The notes beneath the pieces were generated by a model, which was not told the origin of the DNA, made no database searches, and was given only the letters and a program-made list of their open reading frames with translations. Of a stretch of 64,000 bases of DNA, positions 17,656 to 26,342 are shown in pieces. Made by a program: the position numbers and the translations under genes. Each line of letters begins with the position of its first letter. Positions within the stretch are counted from its first letter, which is position 1. Source of the stretch: UBA964 sp031382085 (GTDB lineage Bacteria; Pseudomonadota; Gammaproteobacteria; Steroidobacterales; Steroidobacteraceae); contig JANMYM010000009.1 in NCBI GenBank assembly GCA_031382085.1, forward strand, positions 1 through 64,000, given 5' to 3'.

Positions 17656-18594
17656 ATGAAATTCAAAGACTACTATGCGACGCTCGGGGTCGAGCGGACT
17701 GCCAAGCTCGACGAAATCACCCGCGCGTATCGCAGGTCGGCGCGTAAGTACCACCCGGACGTTAGCAAAGAAACGGATGCGGAAGCTAAATTCAAGGAAG
17801 TCTCGGAAGCTTATAAGGTACTCAAGGACCCGGAACAGCGCGCGGCATACGATGAGGTTGGTGCTCACAACAAGGCGGGTGAGGAATTTCATCCTCCCCC
17901 GAATTGGAACGGCGGCTTCGAGTTCAGTGGTCGATCGTCTGACCCGGTTTCCGACTTCGACAGGAGCGAGTTTTTTGAGGCCTTGTTCGGTCGGCAGCCG
18001 GGAGCTCGACATGGCGCGCCGCGTGCCGCCGGCCACGATCGCCACGCCAAAGTGCAAATCGATCTGGCAGACGCTTATCAAGGGGCGCGGCGCCGATTCT
18101 CACTGCGTGTGCCACGGCGGGACGCAGCTGAGAATGTGACATTTCACCCGCAGGAGTTGCAGGTATCGATTCCAAAAGGCATCCGTTCCGGGCAGCACCT
18201 GCGCCTTGCGGGACAAGGTGAACCGGGCCTCGGAGCTGCTGGTGCGGGCGATCTGTACCTGGAAATAGAATTCGCGCCGCACGCACAGTTTCGAGTTGAG
18301 GGGGCCGATGTCTACGTCGAAGTGCCGCTGGCGCCTTGGGAGGCGGCGTTAGGTGCGAGCGTCGGCGTGTCACTACCCGATGGTCAAGTGCAATTGACTG
18401 TGCCGGCTGGCTCTCAGTCAGGCCGCAAGCTGCGCCTCAAGGGAAAAGGATTGCCGGGTGCAACGCCCGGTGACCTGTACGCGATGTTGTCGGTCATGGT
18501 GCCACCCGCCGACACTACCTCGGCGCAGGAAGCCTATCGCGTCATGAAACAATCGTTCAGTGATTTCAATCCACGTCAAACGCCGGAGACTTGA
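17656..18594 (+). CDS. cbpA: Curved-DNA-binding J-domain co-chaperone CbpA
   Basis: 312-residue DnaJ paralogue that stimulates DnaK and binds DNA. The J domain spans about residues 3-66 with the essential HPD in KYHPDVSKE; a Gly/Phe-type linker follows (GGFEFSGRSSD), then two CTD beta domains (VQIDLADAYQGARRRFSL, LQVSIPKGIRSGQHLRLAGQ, VQLTVPAGSQSG). The zinc-finger domain of DnaJ is absent, as expected for CbpA. ATG 17656 begins the J domain; an upstream TTG in frame is unlikely. The modulator gene cbpM follows after four bases, the standard pairing. Confidence 0.92.
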   Translation: MKFKDYYATLGVERTAKLDEITRAYRRSARKYHPDVSKETDAEAKFKEVSEAYKVLKDPEQRAAYDEVGAHNKAGEEFHPPPNWNGGFEFSGRSSDPVSDFDRSEFFEALFGRQPGARHGAPRAAGHDRHAKVQIDLADAYQGARRRFSLRVPRRDAAENVTFHPQELQVSIPKGIRSGQHLRLAGQGEPGLGAAGAGDLYLEIEFAPHAQFRVEGADVYVEVPLAPWEAALGASVGVSLPDGQVQLTVPAGSQSGRKLRLKGKGLPGATPGDLYAMLSVMVPPADTTSAQEAYRVMKQSFSDFNPRQTPET

Positions 18595-18598
18595 GGCA

Positions 18599-18907
18599 AT
18601 GAACCCTTGGGAAATAAACGATGTTCTGCTGGTTGAGTCCGCGGTCCAGTTTACGTTGATTGAACTGAGCAGAGTCTGCGGAACGAGTGCGGACCATATT
18701 GTCGACTTGGTCGACGAAGGCGTACTGACACCACACGGTAATTCTCCGGAGCGCTGGACCTTTAGAGGCGGCGACTTGCGGCGGGCAAGGACCGCGGTGC
18801 GACTGGTACGCGACTTGCAGCTCAACGCACCGGGCGCTGCTCTCGCGCTGGATTTGTTAGATGAGATCGAAACTCTGAAATCCAAACTGCATTTTGTCTC
18901 CCGCTAG
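18599..18907 (+). CDS. cbpM: CbpA modulator CbpM
   Basis: 102-residue MerR-like modulator that binds the CbpA J domain and inhibits it. The helix-turn-helix-like part LIELSRVCGTSADHIVDLVD followed by EGVLTPHG, and the C-terminal helix LALDLLDEIETLKSKL, are typical for the CbpM/MerR_2 family. The ATG lies within TTGAGGCAATG, right after the cbpA stop, giving tight coupling and a GAGG ribosome site. Confidence 0.88.
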   Translation: MNPWEINDVLLVESAVQFTLIELSRVCGTSADHIVDLVDEGVLTPHGNSPERWTFRGGDLRRARTAVRLVRDLQLNAPGAALALDLLDEIETLKSKLHFVSR

Positions 18908-19003
18908 TGTGCCGAATCGTGGTGATTTCGCTACGGCTGCCAGCACTTTCCAATTGGAACTCGCGACGCCTTCGGTGGCGCTGTAAAGACTGAGGTAAGG
19001 AAT

Positions 19004-19291
19004 ATGCGTACTAGTAACTTTGCCCTACATCTGCAACCTTCGCTGATGAGCGAGCTGCGCTCAATGTCAGACCTGGAGGGAATGGCGGTCAACCAATTGA
19101 TTAATGTAGCAAGCGCCGAAAAGCTGGCCCAATTGCGAACGGCGAAATGGTTTTCCGATCACATCGCTGCGGGCGACCCGAAGGCGGGCGCCAAGTTACT
19201 TCGCGACTTGAGTCGTGGCGGAGGTCAGAAGCCGCGTAAAGGTGACGAGATTCCAAGTGCGCGCAGGAAACGCAGGACTACTATCGCATGA
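19004..19291 (+). CDS. Ribbon-helix-helix protein, orphan antitoxin-like
   Basis: 95-residue protein with an Arc/HicB-like ribbon-helix-helix start: TSNFALHLQPSLMSELRSMS then MAVNQLINVASAEKLAQLRT (about 3-47). This layout is typical of antitoxins of small type II modules in which AVNQLINVAVAEKL is conserved. The C-terminus is basic and low in complexity (RRKRRTT). No toxin gene precedes or follows. An AAGGA ribosome site is present at 18997. It lies between the two tRNA-Leu-derived repeats. Confidence 0.72.
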   Translation: MRTSNFALHLQPSLMSELRSMSDLEGMAVNQLINVASAEKLAQLRTAKWFSDHIAAGDPKAGAKLLRDLSRGGGQKPRKGDEIPSARRKRRTTIA

Positions 19292-19492
19292 CGCGTCACT
19301 GATTTCGCGCGGCGATTCGAACGAAATCGAGTCAAGGGCAAGCATGTTGTGGCCTGTCTCCGGGCGATGACATCGACCGCGGCGCTACAGTTGCATAACA
19401 GCCTAACAAGGTTGATTGCCGCAATAGCGCTCAGTCAAGACGACCTAACAAGAGCCAGGCGCGGCGGGTAAAATATTAAAAACTAGATTAGG

Positions 19493-19524
19493 AAAAAATT
19501 ATAACCTATTGATTAATAGGATAA
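19493..19524 (-). terminator. Intrinsic terminator of tRNA-Leu
   Basis: Immediately after the tRNA 3' end on the minus strand, CCTATT-AATC-AATAGG forms a hairpin that can be lengthened by ATAA/TTAT pairing and is followed by a six-T run (19498-19493). The stem is AT-rich, so strength is uncertain. Confidence 0.5.
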
Positions 19525-19527
19525 TTC

Positions 19528-19612
19528 TGGTGCCCGGGAGAGGACTCGAACCTCCACGGTGTTAACCGCTAGCACCTGAAGCTAGTGCGTCTACCAATTC
19601 CGCCACCCGGGC
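19528..19612 (-). tRNA. tRNA-Leu (anticodon CAG)
   Basis: 85 nt including an encoded CCA. Acceptor GCCCGGG pairs with CCCGGGC, discriminator A; the anticodon stem CTAGC/GCTAG holds the loop TTCAGGT, giving anticodon CAG for CUG codons. The long variable arm of class II tRNAs and the T-arm GTTCGAGTCC are present. A 19-nt copy of the 3' part lies at 17061-17079, and a terminator-like hairpin follows. Confidence 0.97.
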
Positions 19613-19827
19613 AGGGGGCCGCGCAATGTACGCAGCGCGCCGGGGCCTGTCAATTTTCGTCTGCGGGAATGCCGATTTCGGGCAATTCAGCGCCGCAAAC
19701 GGGCCTTCCGGGGGTGGCAGGGCTTGCGATTTCGCGAGACACGCTCCAGCCTGTTAGCAGGCCACCTTAACTCCCATACCATATAAAAAAGCATCAGTTC
19801 AGATGAATCGGCGACAATAGCGACACT

Positions 19828-21861
19828 TTGAAAAAACGACAGCAACAAGCATCGCGGCCACGCCGCGACTCACACTCAAATTCCCAGCCGCGGCGCCAGG
19901 GGCTGCAACGCCAGTCTCGCGGCGGCGGCAAATCACCCGCACCCAGCCTTCCCGGGGAAATCGTCGGCACCGTCAGCGCGCACCGCGACGGTTTCGGTTT
20001 TGTACGATCCTCTGACTGGACCACGAGCGTCTTTCTTCCGCATCGCGAGATGACCGGGCTGATGACCGGCGATCGCGTGCGTGTTGCGACGCGGCGCGAA
20101 AGCGATGGCCGTTATTCCGGCCGCATGATTGAAATCGTTGAACACGGCGTCAAGAAATTTCTGGGTACGGTGCTGGCCCAGGGTCGCAGCGTCCTTATCG
20201 AAGCGGCAGACCGCAGGCTCAATCTGCGCTGTGCGGTAGCACCTGCGGACCTCAATGGCGCCCGCAACGGCGACTGGGTCATCGCCGCGATCACGCGCTA
20301 TCCGGCCGAAGGGCGCGGCGCGGTTGCCCGTGTCACGGAGGTGCTGGATCCTGAACGCCCGTTGCCGATGGCGCATGCGGCGGCGATGGCGCGCTTCAAC
20401 CTGCCGAGCGAGTTTCCGGAAGCGGTCATGCGCGATGCTGCCCGACACGGTAGCGCGGTGCAGCCCCGTGACCATACGCAGCGTGTGGATTTGCGCGAGT
20501 TACCGCTGGTGACGATCGATGGCGATGACGCACGCGATTTCGACGATGCGGTGTACGCCGAGCACAACGACCAGGGCTATCGACTGCTGGTCGCTATCGC
20601 CGATGTCAGCCACTATGTGCGCCCCGGCACGGTGCTCGACGATGAGGCACGCCTGCGCGGCACCTCGGTGTATTTTCCGCGGCGCGTGCTGCCGATGCTG
20701 CCGCCGGCGCTGTCCGATCACTTGTGTTCGCTCGCCCCCGAAGTGGATCGGCTCTGTCTCGTTGCCGACATGCGGCTCAACAAGCGTGGTGAACTGCAGG
20801 GCACGCGCGTTTATCCCGCCATCATGCGCAGTGCGGCGCGATTGACCTACACGCTGGCTAACGCGGCACTGTTCGAGAAGGAGCCTGCCGCGCGCCGCCA
20901 GCTTGGGTCCCTGTGCAAATCACTTGAGCCACTGGTCGACGTGTTCCGCCTGCTGGAGAAGGTGCGCCGCAAGCGCGGCGCGCTGGAATTCGACAGCAGC
21001 GAAATCAATTTCGAGTTCGATGCCAACGAAAGAGTGCGCGGTATCGCCCAATACGCGCGCAACGATGCGCACCGGCTGATCGAGGAGTGCATGATCCTCG
21101 CCAACGTCGCGGTGGCGCGCGAAATGCTCGCTGCTGGCCAGCCGGCGCTGTACCGCGTGCATGGTCAGCCGGATCCGGAAAAAATCGAGAAACTGGTCGC
21201 GACGCTGTCTTTGTTAGGTATCGCGGCACAGCTGCCGGAGGAGCCGACCACCGCGGATTTGCGCGCGATCCCGGAGCGGCTGGGCAAGAGCGACCTCAGG
21301 CCGCTGGTGGAGTCGCTGGTGGTGCGTTCGCTGCAGCAGGCCCTGTACCAGGTGCCTAACATCGGGCACTTCGGACTGGCGCTCAAGGAGTATGCGCATT
21401 TCACCTCGCCAATCCGGCGTTATCCGGACCTGGTGGTGCATCGGCGCCTGCGCGCCATGCTGGACGCCAAGGACCCCTGCGGTGCGACTCCCGAAGAAGC
21501 CCCGCTGACAATTGCCGGCGTTGAGCTGTCACAGCTTGAGCGGCGGGCCGAAGAGGCCGATCGCTACGTCGATGCCTTCCTGAAATGCAGCTACCTGCGC
21601 GAGCGCATCGGCCAGACGTTTGAAGGCCTGATCACGACAGTGACCGAATCCGGCTGCTTCGTGCAGCTCACGGTTTTGCAGATCGACGGCCTGCTGCGGC
21701 TCGATGCAAGGGGCCAGGGCGACTTCGTGATGGCCGAGCATGGCCAGGCCTGGGTTGGCCGCCGCAATGGTCTTGAGCTGCGTGTCGGCTTGAGGATCCG
21801 CGTGATCGTCACGGCTGCTAACATGGTAGAAGGCCTGATCGACCTGGAACTCGCGCCCTGA
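19828..21861 (+). CDS. rnr: Ribonuclease R
   Basis: 677-residue 3'-5' exoribonuclease that degrades structured RNA. After a 40-residue Arg/Gln/Lys-rich tail come cold-shock OB domains (GTVSAHRDGFGFVRS), the RNB catalytic domain with the Mg2+-binding aspartates in D231-GDDARDFDD240, and a C-terminal S1 domain (GLITTVTESGCFVQL). It is shorter than the roughly 813-residue E. coli enzyme: the N-terminal winged helix and C-terminal Lys-rich tail are missing, and the basic tail sits at the front. No ATG is available; TTG 19828 is the only credible start, without Shine-Dalgarno. rlmB follows ten bases after the stop. Confidence 0.93.
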   Translation: MKKRQQQASRPRRDSHSNSQPRRQGLQRQSRGGGKSPAPSLPGEIVGTVSAHRDGFGFVRSSDWTTSVFLPHREMTGLMTGDRVRVATRRESDGRYSGRMIEIVEHGVKKFLGTVLAQGRSVLIEAADRRLNLRCAVAPADLNGARNGDWVIAAITRYPAEGRGAVARVTEVLDPERPLPMAHAAAMARFNLPSEFPEAVMRDAARHGSAVQPRDHTQRVDLRELPLVTIDGDDARDFDDAVYAEHNDQGYRLLVAIADVSHYVRPGTVLDDEARLRGTSVYFPRRVLPMLPPALSDHLCSLAPEVDRLCLVADMRLNKRGELQGTRVYPAIMRSAARLTYTLANAALFEKEPAARRQLGSLCKSLEPLVDVFRLLEKVRRKRGALEFDSSEINFEFDANERVRGIAQYARNDAHRLIEECMILANVAVAREMLAAGQPALYRVHGQPDPEKIEKLVATLSLLGIAAQLPEEPTTADLRAIPERLGKSDLRPLVESLVVRSLQQALYQVPNIGHFGLALKEYAHFTSPIRRYPDLVVHRRLRAMLDAKDPCGATPEEAPLTIAGVELSQLERRAEEADRYVDAFLKCSYLRERIGQTFEGLITTVTESGCFVQLTVLQIDGLLRLDARGQGDFVMAEHGQAWVGRRNGLELRVGLRIRVIVTAANMVEGLIDLELAP

Positions 21862-21871
21862 CTTCTTGCGC

Positions 21872-22618
21872 ATGAACCGTCCGCAGAACAACATGGTTTT
21901 CGGTCTGCATGCGGTACGCAGCGTGTTGCGCGCCGATCCGGGCCGCGTGCTCAGCCTGCGAATTGCCACGGCGCGCGAGGATCAACCGGTCGCAGAGATC
22001 CTACAACTGGCGCAAGCCGCCGGCATCAGGGTGCAGCGTGCGCAGCCGCGCGAGTTCGAGCAGTGGCTGGGTGAGGAAGCTGTGCATCAGGGTGTGTTAG
22101 CGGAAATAAGAGCGCTGACTGCCACCCGCGAGAACGAATTGCTGAGTGCGCTGACCGGTGTCGAAAATCCACTGATTCTGGTGCTGGACGGTGTGCAGGA
22201 CCCGCACAACCTGGGCGCCTGTTTGCGCACCGCTAATGCCTGCGGTGCACTGGCCGTGCTGGTGCCGAAAGATCGCTCCGTACAAATGAATGCTACGGTT
22301 CGCAAGGTCGCGGCTGGCGCCGCGGAATTCACGCCGGTCGTGAGCGTGACCAACCTGGCGCGGACTTTGCGCCTGCTCAAGGACGCCGGGCTGTGGATTG
22401 TCGGCGCTGACGCCGAGGCGCAGCAGCGAGTGTCCGAGGTCGACCTGCGGGGGGGCATAGCGCTGGTCATGGGTGCGGAAGGTGCAGGCCTTCGGCAGCT
22501 AACACGCGACACCTGCGACCTGTTGGTGAAATTGCCGATGACCGGCCAGGTGGAAAGCCTGAACGTGTCTGTGGCCGCAGGGATGCTGCTGTACGAGGCC
22601 TGCCGCCAGCGCAGTTGA
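21872..22618 (+). CDS. rlmB: 23S rRNA (guanosine-2'-O-)-methyltransferase RlmB
   Basis: 248-residue SpoU-family (SPOUT) methyltransferase that modifies G2251 of 23S rRNA with SAM. It has the N-terminal substrate-binding domain (VFGLHAVRSVLR) and the knot domain with motif 1 LVLDGVQDPHNLGACLRTA, motif 2 ALVMGAEGAGLRQLTRD, and motif 3 LPMTGQVESLNVSVAAGM. ATG 21872 is preferred; TTG 21866 is in frame. It follows rnr directly, the arrangement also known in E. coli (rnr-rlmB). Confidence 0.95.
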   Translation: MNRPQNNMVFGLHAVRSVLRADPGRVLSLRIATAREDQPVAEILQLAQAAGIRVQRAQPREFEQWLGEEAVHQGVLAEIRALTATRENELLSALTGVENPLILVLDGVQDPHNLGACLRTANACGALAVLVPKDRSVQMNATVRKVAAGAAEFTPVVSVTNLARTLRLLKDAGLWIVGADAEAQQRVSEVDLRGGIALVMGAEGAGLRQLTRDTCDLLVKLPMTGQVESLNVSVAAGMLLYEACRQRS

Positions 22619-22658
22619 CCGGCCAGGCCGGGAAAATGTCAGGAAAATCACAGGATTC

Positions 22659-22746
22659 GGGTCGTCGGGCTTGCCCGGCCGACGCCCTCCGGCTATTCTC
22701 CGCGCCCGATTCAAATCCTTGCCACACCCACGAGCCTCGCGGGGTG
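22659..22746 (+). promoter_or_regulatory. rpsF operon promoter and structured leader
   Basis: The 151-base gap before rpsF holds a strong GC hairpin (22659-22687), a -10-like TATTCT (22694-22699), and within the predicted leader a hairpin CACCC...GGGTG (22725-22746) just before the AGGAG ribosome site. In many bacteria the rpsF leader binds the S6:S18 complex and represses the operon; this leader hairpin sits at the expected place, but I could not confirm the required bulge motif. Confidence 0.4.
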
Positions 22747-22769
22747 GCTTTAATCCACAAGGAGCACAC

Positions 22770-23156
22770 ATGAGGCATTATGAAATCGTAGTTCTGGTCC
22801 ATCCGGACCAGAGCGAACAGGTCCCTGCCATGGTCGAACGCTATCAGGGCATGGTTGCCCAGAGCGGCGGCCACGTGCATCGTTTTGAGGACTGGGGCCG
22901 CCGGCAGCTGGCGTTCCCGATCGCCAAGGTCCACAAGGCGCACTACCTTCTGTTCAATATCGAAACCGATCAGAAAACGCTCACCGAGCTGACAGGCGGC
23001 TTCCGCTTCAGCGACGCGGTACTGCGTCACCTAGTGGTCAAGATGGAAACGGCCGTGACCGAACCCTCGTCGATGGCGAAAGGCGAGGACGAAGAGCGCC
23101 GGGATCGTCGCGACGACATGGGCGATGACGACGACATGATGGGCGACAACCTGTAA
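22770..23156 (+). CDS. rpsF: 30S ribosomal protein S6
   Basis: 128 residues; binds S18 and 16S rRNA in the platform of the small subunit. The start MRHYEIVVLVHPDQ and the middle RFEDWGRRQLAFPIAKVHKA match the family. The C-terminus is an acidic/basic low-complexity tail (DDMGDDDDMMGDNL), like the polyglutamylated acidic tail of enterobacterial S6 but different in sequence. ATG 22770 has AGGAG upstream. First gene of the rpsF-rpsR-rplI cluster. Confidence 0.98.
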   Translation: MRHYEIVVLVHPDQSEQVPAMVERYQGMVAQSGGHVHRFEDWGRRQLAFPIAKVHKAHYLLFNIETDQKTLTELTGGFRFSDAVLRHLVVKMETAVTEPSSMAKGEDEERRDRRDDMGDDDDMMGDNL

Positions 23157-23166
23157 GGGCCGACAC

Positions 23167-23406
23167 ATGAACAATGGAAAACAATCGCGGTTCAATCGCC
23201 GCAAGAAATACTGCCGCTTCACCGCCGAAGGCATCACGCAGGTGGACTACAAGGACGTAGGCCTGCTCAAGAGCTTCATCACGGAAACCGGCAAGATCGT
23301 GCCGAGTCGTATCACGGGCACCAAGTCGTTCTTTCAGCGCCAGCTGTCGACCGCCATCCGTCGCGCGCGATTTCTCGCGTTGCTGCCGTACACCGATCAA
23401 CACTGA
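23167..23406 (+). CDS. rpsR: 30S ribosomal protein S18
   Basis: 79 residues; partner of S6 on the 30S platform. Family words FNRRKKYCRFTAEGI, DYKDVGLLKSFITETGKI and PSRITGTKSFFQRQLS are present, as is the C-terminal RARFLALLPYTDQH. Ten bases separate it from rpsF and eight from rplI, so all three are co-transcribed. Confidence 0.98.
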   Translation: MNNGKQSRFNRRKKYCRFTAEGITQVDYKDVGLLKSFITETGKIVPSRITGTKSFFQRQLSTAIRRARFLALLPYTDQH

Positions 23407-23414
23407 GGCCCGCC

Positions 23415-23864
23415 ATGGATGTCATATTGCTAACGAAAGTGGCGAACCTCGGCAACATCGGGGATCGCGTCAAGGTGAAGTCCGGCTACGGCCGCAACCT
23501 TTTGTTGCCGGCCGGCAAGGCCACGCTGGCCACGCCTGCTAACATCAAGCGCTTTGAGGCGCAACGCTCTGAGTTCGAGCGCATTGCGCGCGAGCATCTC
23601 ACCGGCGCCGCCGAGCGTGCCGAAGCACTCAAGGGCTTCAAGGTCAGCATCACGGCCAAGGCGGGTAGCGAAGGGAAGCTGTTCGGCTCGGTCGGAACCA
23701 GCGACATCGCTGAAGCCTGCAGCGCCCAGGGCCACAAGGTTGCGCGCAGCGAAGTGCGCATGCCTAACGGTCCGCTGCGTACCGTGGGCGACCATGTCGT
23801 CGTGTTGCATCTGCATACCGACGTCAATGTCGAGCTGCCGGTCAGCATCGTCGCGGAAGAGTAA
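23415..23864 (+). CDS. rplI: 50S ribosomal protein L9
   Basis: 149 residues; binds 23S rRNA near the L1 stalk with its N-domain. MDVILLTKVANLGNIGDRVK then VKSGYGRNLLLPAGKA is the standard N-domain; a long connecting helix and the C-domain (KLFGSVGTSDIAEA, GPLRTVGDHVV) follow. In place of the usual Glu, Thr7 is encoded by CTA-ACG context that carries the window-wide GCTAAC word. Confidence 0.98.
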   Translation: MDVILLTKVANLGNIGDRVKVKSGYGRNLLLPAGKATLATPANIKRFEAQRSEFERIAREHLTGAAERAEALKGFKVSITAKAGSEGKLFGSVGTSDIAEACSAQGHKVARSEVRMPNGPLRTVGDHVVVLHLHTDVNVELPVSIVAEE

Positions 23865-23879
23865 AGGCGGGCCGGAAAA

Positions 23880-25250
23880 GTGATCCAGGAGGCGCTCCGC
23901 ACGCCCCCGCACTCCGTCGAGGCGGAGCAGTCCGTGTTAGGCGGCCTGATGCTCGACGGCTCCGCCTGGGACAATGTCGCTGACGTAATCCGCAGCGAAG
24001 ATTTCTATCGCGCGGATCATCGGCTGATATTTGAGGCCATTTCCCAGCTGGCCGCGCACATGAAGCCCTGTGATGCGGTCATGGTCAGCGAACAGCTCGC
24101 GCGTTCGGGGAAACTCGAAGAGGCGGGCGGGCTGGCCTATCTTGGCAATCTGGTGCGTGAAACGCCGACCGCGGAAAACGTACGCGCCTATGCCGATATC
24201 GTCCGCGAACGCTCCTTGTTGCGGCGCCTGCAACAGGCCGGATCGGAAATCGCCTCGTCGGTGCATCACAACGAAGGCGAAACGGTGCGCGAGCTGGTCG
24301 ACCGCGCCGAACAGAAGGTTTTCGACATCGCCGAGGCCGGGTTCCGTGGCCGCAGCGAAGGTGCGGTGCGCGTCAGTCACATGATGCAGCCGTTGATCGA
24401 CAAGATCGACGACTGGCAGTCGAACCCGAATGCGCTGCGCGGCCTGCCCACCGGCTTTGACGAATTCGACAAGAAGACGGGCGGCCTGCGGCCTGGCGAT
24501 CTGGTCATCGTTGCCGGGCGCCCATCGATGGGCAAAACCACGCTGGCGATCAATATGGCTGAGTACGCGGCGCTCAAGCAGGGCGTCAAGGCCTCGGTTG
24601 CGATCTTCTCGATGGAAATGCCGTCCGAGCAGTTGCTGACGCGCATGCTGTCGTCGGTTGGCCGCGTCTCGCTGACCCACATCCGCAGCGGTCAGCTGAC
24701 GGATTCGGACTGGAACCGGGTTTCCGGCGCGGCTGGGCAGCTGTCCGAGTCCAAGATATTCATCGACGAGACGCCCGCGTTGACGCCCACCGACCTCCGT
24801 GCTCGCGCGCGGCGCATCAAGCGCGAGCATGGCCTCGATCTGATCGTGGTTGACTACATGCAGTTGATGCAGGTGCCGGGCACCAAGGAGAATCGCGCGA
24901 CTGAAATAGCCGAGATTTCACGCGGTTTGAAGGCATTGGCCAAGGAAATGCATGCACCGGTGATCGCGTTGTCGCAGCTGAACCGGGGTGTCGAGCAACG
25001 CGTCGACAAGAAGCCCGTGATGTCGGATTTGCGTGAATCCGGCGCCATTGAACAGGACGCGGACATTATCCTGCTGATCTACCGCGAAGAAGTCTACGAC
25101 AAGAACACCACCAAGCGTGGCATGGCCGAAATCGATATCGCCAAGCATCGCAATGGCGAAACCGGCACGTTCGTGCTCACCTTTCAGGGCCAGTTCACTC
25201 GCTTCATCAATTATGTGCCGGATGCCTACGCCGAGGGCGTGCTGCGTTAG
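23880..25250 (+). CDS. dnaB: Replicative DNA helicase DnaB
   Basis: 456-residue hexameric 5'-3' helicase at the replication fork. The N-terminal domain (PPHSVEAEQSVLGGLMLD) binds primase; the RecA-like domain has Walker A GRPSMGKTT with Lys219, Walker B LIVVDYMQLM and the DRESGAIEQDAD region. GTG 23880 starts it, 15 bases after rplI. No intein is present. The alr gene begins four bases after its stop, an order shared with many gammaproteobacteria. Confidence 0.98.
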   Translation: MIQEALRTPPHSVEAEQSVLGGLMLDGSAWDNVADVIRSEDFYRADHRLIFEAISQLAAHMKPCDAVMVSEQLARSGKLEEAGGLAYLGNLVRETPTAENVRAYADIVRERSLLRRLQQAGSEIASSVHHNEGETVRELVDRAEQKVFDIAEAGFRGRSEGAVRVSHMMQPLIDKIDDWQSNPNALRGLPTGFDEFDKKTGGLRPGDLVIVAGRPSMGKTTLAINMAEYAALKQGVKASVAIFSMEMPSEQLLTRMLSSVGRVSLTHIRSGQLTDSDWNRVSGAAGQLSESKIFIDETPALTPTDLRARARRIKREHGLDLIVVDYMQLMQVPGTKENRATEIAEISRGLKALAKEMHAPVIALSQLNRGVEQRVDKKPVMSDLRESGAIEQDADIILLIYREEVYDKNTTKRGMAEIDIAKHRNGETGTFVLTFQGQFTRFINYVPDAYAEGVLR

Positions 25251-25253
25251 CTT

Positions 25254-26342
25254 ATGACGCGCATCATTCGCGCGGTCATCGATACCGCCGCCCTGCAGCA
25301 CAACCTGCGGCGCATGCGCGAGATTTCGGGTGCGCGTGTCATGGCGGTGGTCAAGGCGAATGCCTACGGTCACGGGCTGGTGCAGGCTGCAAATGCGCTG
25401 CGCGAGGCGGATGCGTTTGCGGTCGCGCGACTTGATGAGGCCATGCAATTGCGCGCCGCTGGCATACGCCAGCCCATCGTAGTGCTCGAAGGCGTGTTCT
25501 CGCCGCTTGAGCTTAAGAACGCCGCGGAAACCAATATCGAGCTGGTCGTGCACGAACCCGAGCAGCTCAAGCTGCTGGAGCTGTCAGCTAACAAGCATGC
25601 GTTTGCGTTGTGGCTGAAAATTGATACGGGCATGAACCGCCTCGGTTTTCGGCCCGAGTCTTTCCCCGAGGTCTGGCGCCGTCTCGATGCGCTGCGGGTC
25701 GCGCCGCGCATCCGCCGCATCATGACGCACCTGGCCCGGGCCGATGAGCCCGAGGAGGCCATGACGCGGGATCAGCTGGCGAGATTTGCGCTGCTGATGA
25801 AATCACTGGCCGGCAAGGGATTGCAGGCAGAGACCAGCATCGGCAACTCCGCGGGTTCGTTGCTATGGCCCGAGGGTCGCGGCGACTGGGTGCGACCCGG
25901 TCTCGCGCTCTACGGCGTGTCGCCGATCACCGGCAGACTGGGCGTCGACTTCGGGCTCAAACCAGTGATGACGCTGGATGCCGCAGTGATCGCAGTGCGG
26001 CAGGTACGGCGCGGCGAAACAGTGGGCTACGGCGGCACCTGGCGCGCCGAGCGCGACAGCATCGTTGCCATCATCGCGGCCGGCTATGGCGACGGCCTGA
26101 CGCGGCAGCTGCCGTCGGGTACGCCGATCATTATCGATGGCCACGCGGCGAGACTCGCGGGCCGCGTGTCGATGGACATGATCGCAGCGGATATCACCGA
26201 GCTGACAAATATTGCGGTCGGCAGCCGCGCGCAGTTGTGGGGTCCACAACTGCCGGTCGAGACCATTGCGAAGTTCGCCGGTACTATCCCGTACGAAATC
26301 GTCTGTGGCGTCAGCCAGCGCGTGCCACTGGAAATTGCCTGA
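25254..26342 (+). CDS. alr: Alanine racemase
   Basis: 362-residue PLP enzyme that makes D-alanine for peptidoglycan. PLP-binding Lys34 lies in VVKANAYGHG; the partner Tyr from the other subunit is in VGYGGTWRA, and IGNSAGSLLW and GRVSMDMIAADIT are family words. Length matches the E. coli Alr/DadX class. Follows dnaB by four bases and converges with the FHA gene. Confidence 0.97.
   Translation: MTRIIRAVIDTAALQHNLRRMREISGARVMAVVKANAYGHGLVQAANALREADAFAVARLDEAMQLRAAGIRQPIVVLEGVFSPLELKNAAETNIELVVHEPEQLKLLELSANKHAFALWLKIDTGMNRLGFRPESFPEVWRRLDALRVAPRIRRIMTHLARADEPEEAMTRDQLARFALLMKSLAGKGLQAETSIGNSAGSLLWPEGRGDWVRPGLALYGVSPITGRLGVDFGLKPVMTLDAAVIAVRQVRRGETVGYGGTWRAERDSIVAIIAAGYGDGLTRQLPSGTPIIIDGHAARLAGRVSMDMIAADITELTNIAVGSRAQLWGPQLPVETIAKFAGTIPYEIVCGVSQRVPLEIA

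Noticed and set aside
23937..24830. Minus-strand frame antisense to dnaB
   Set aside because: His/Arg/Gln-rich translation typical of a shadow frame.
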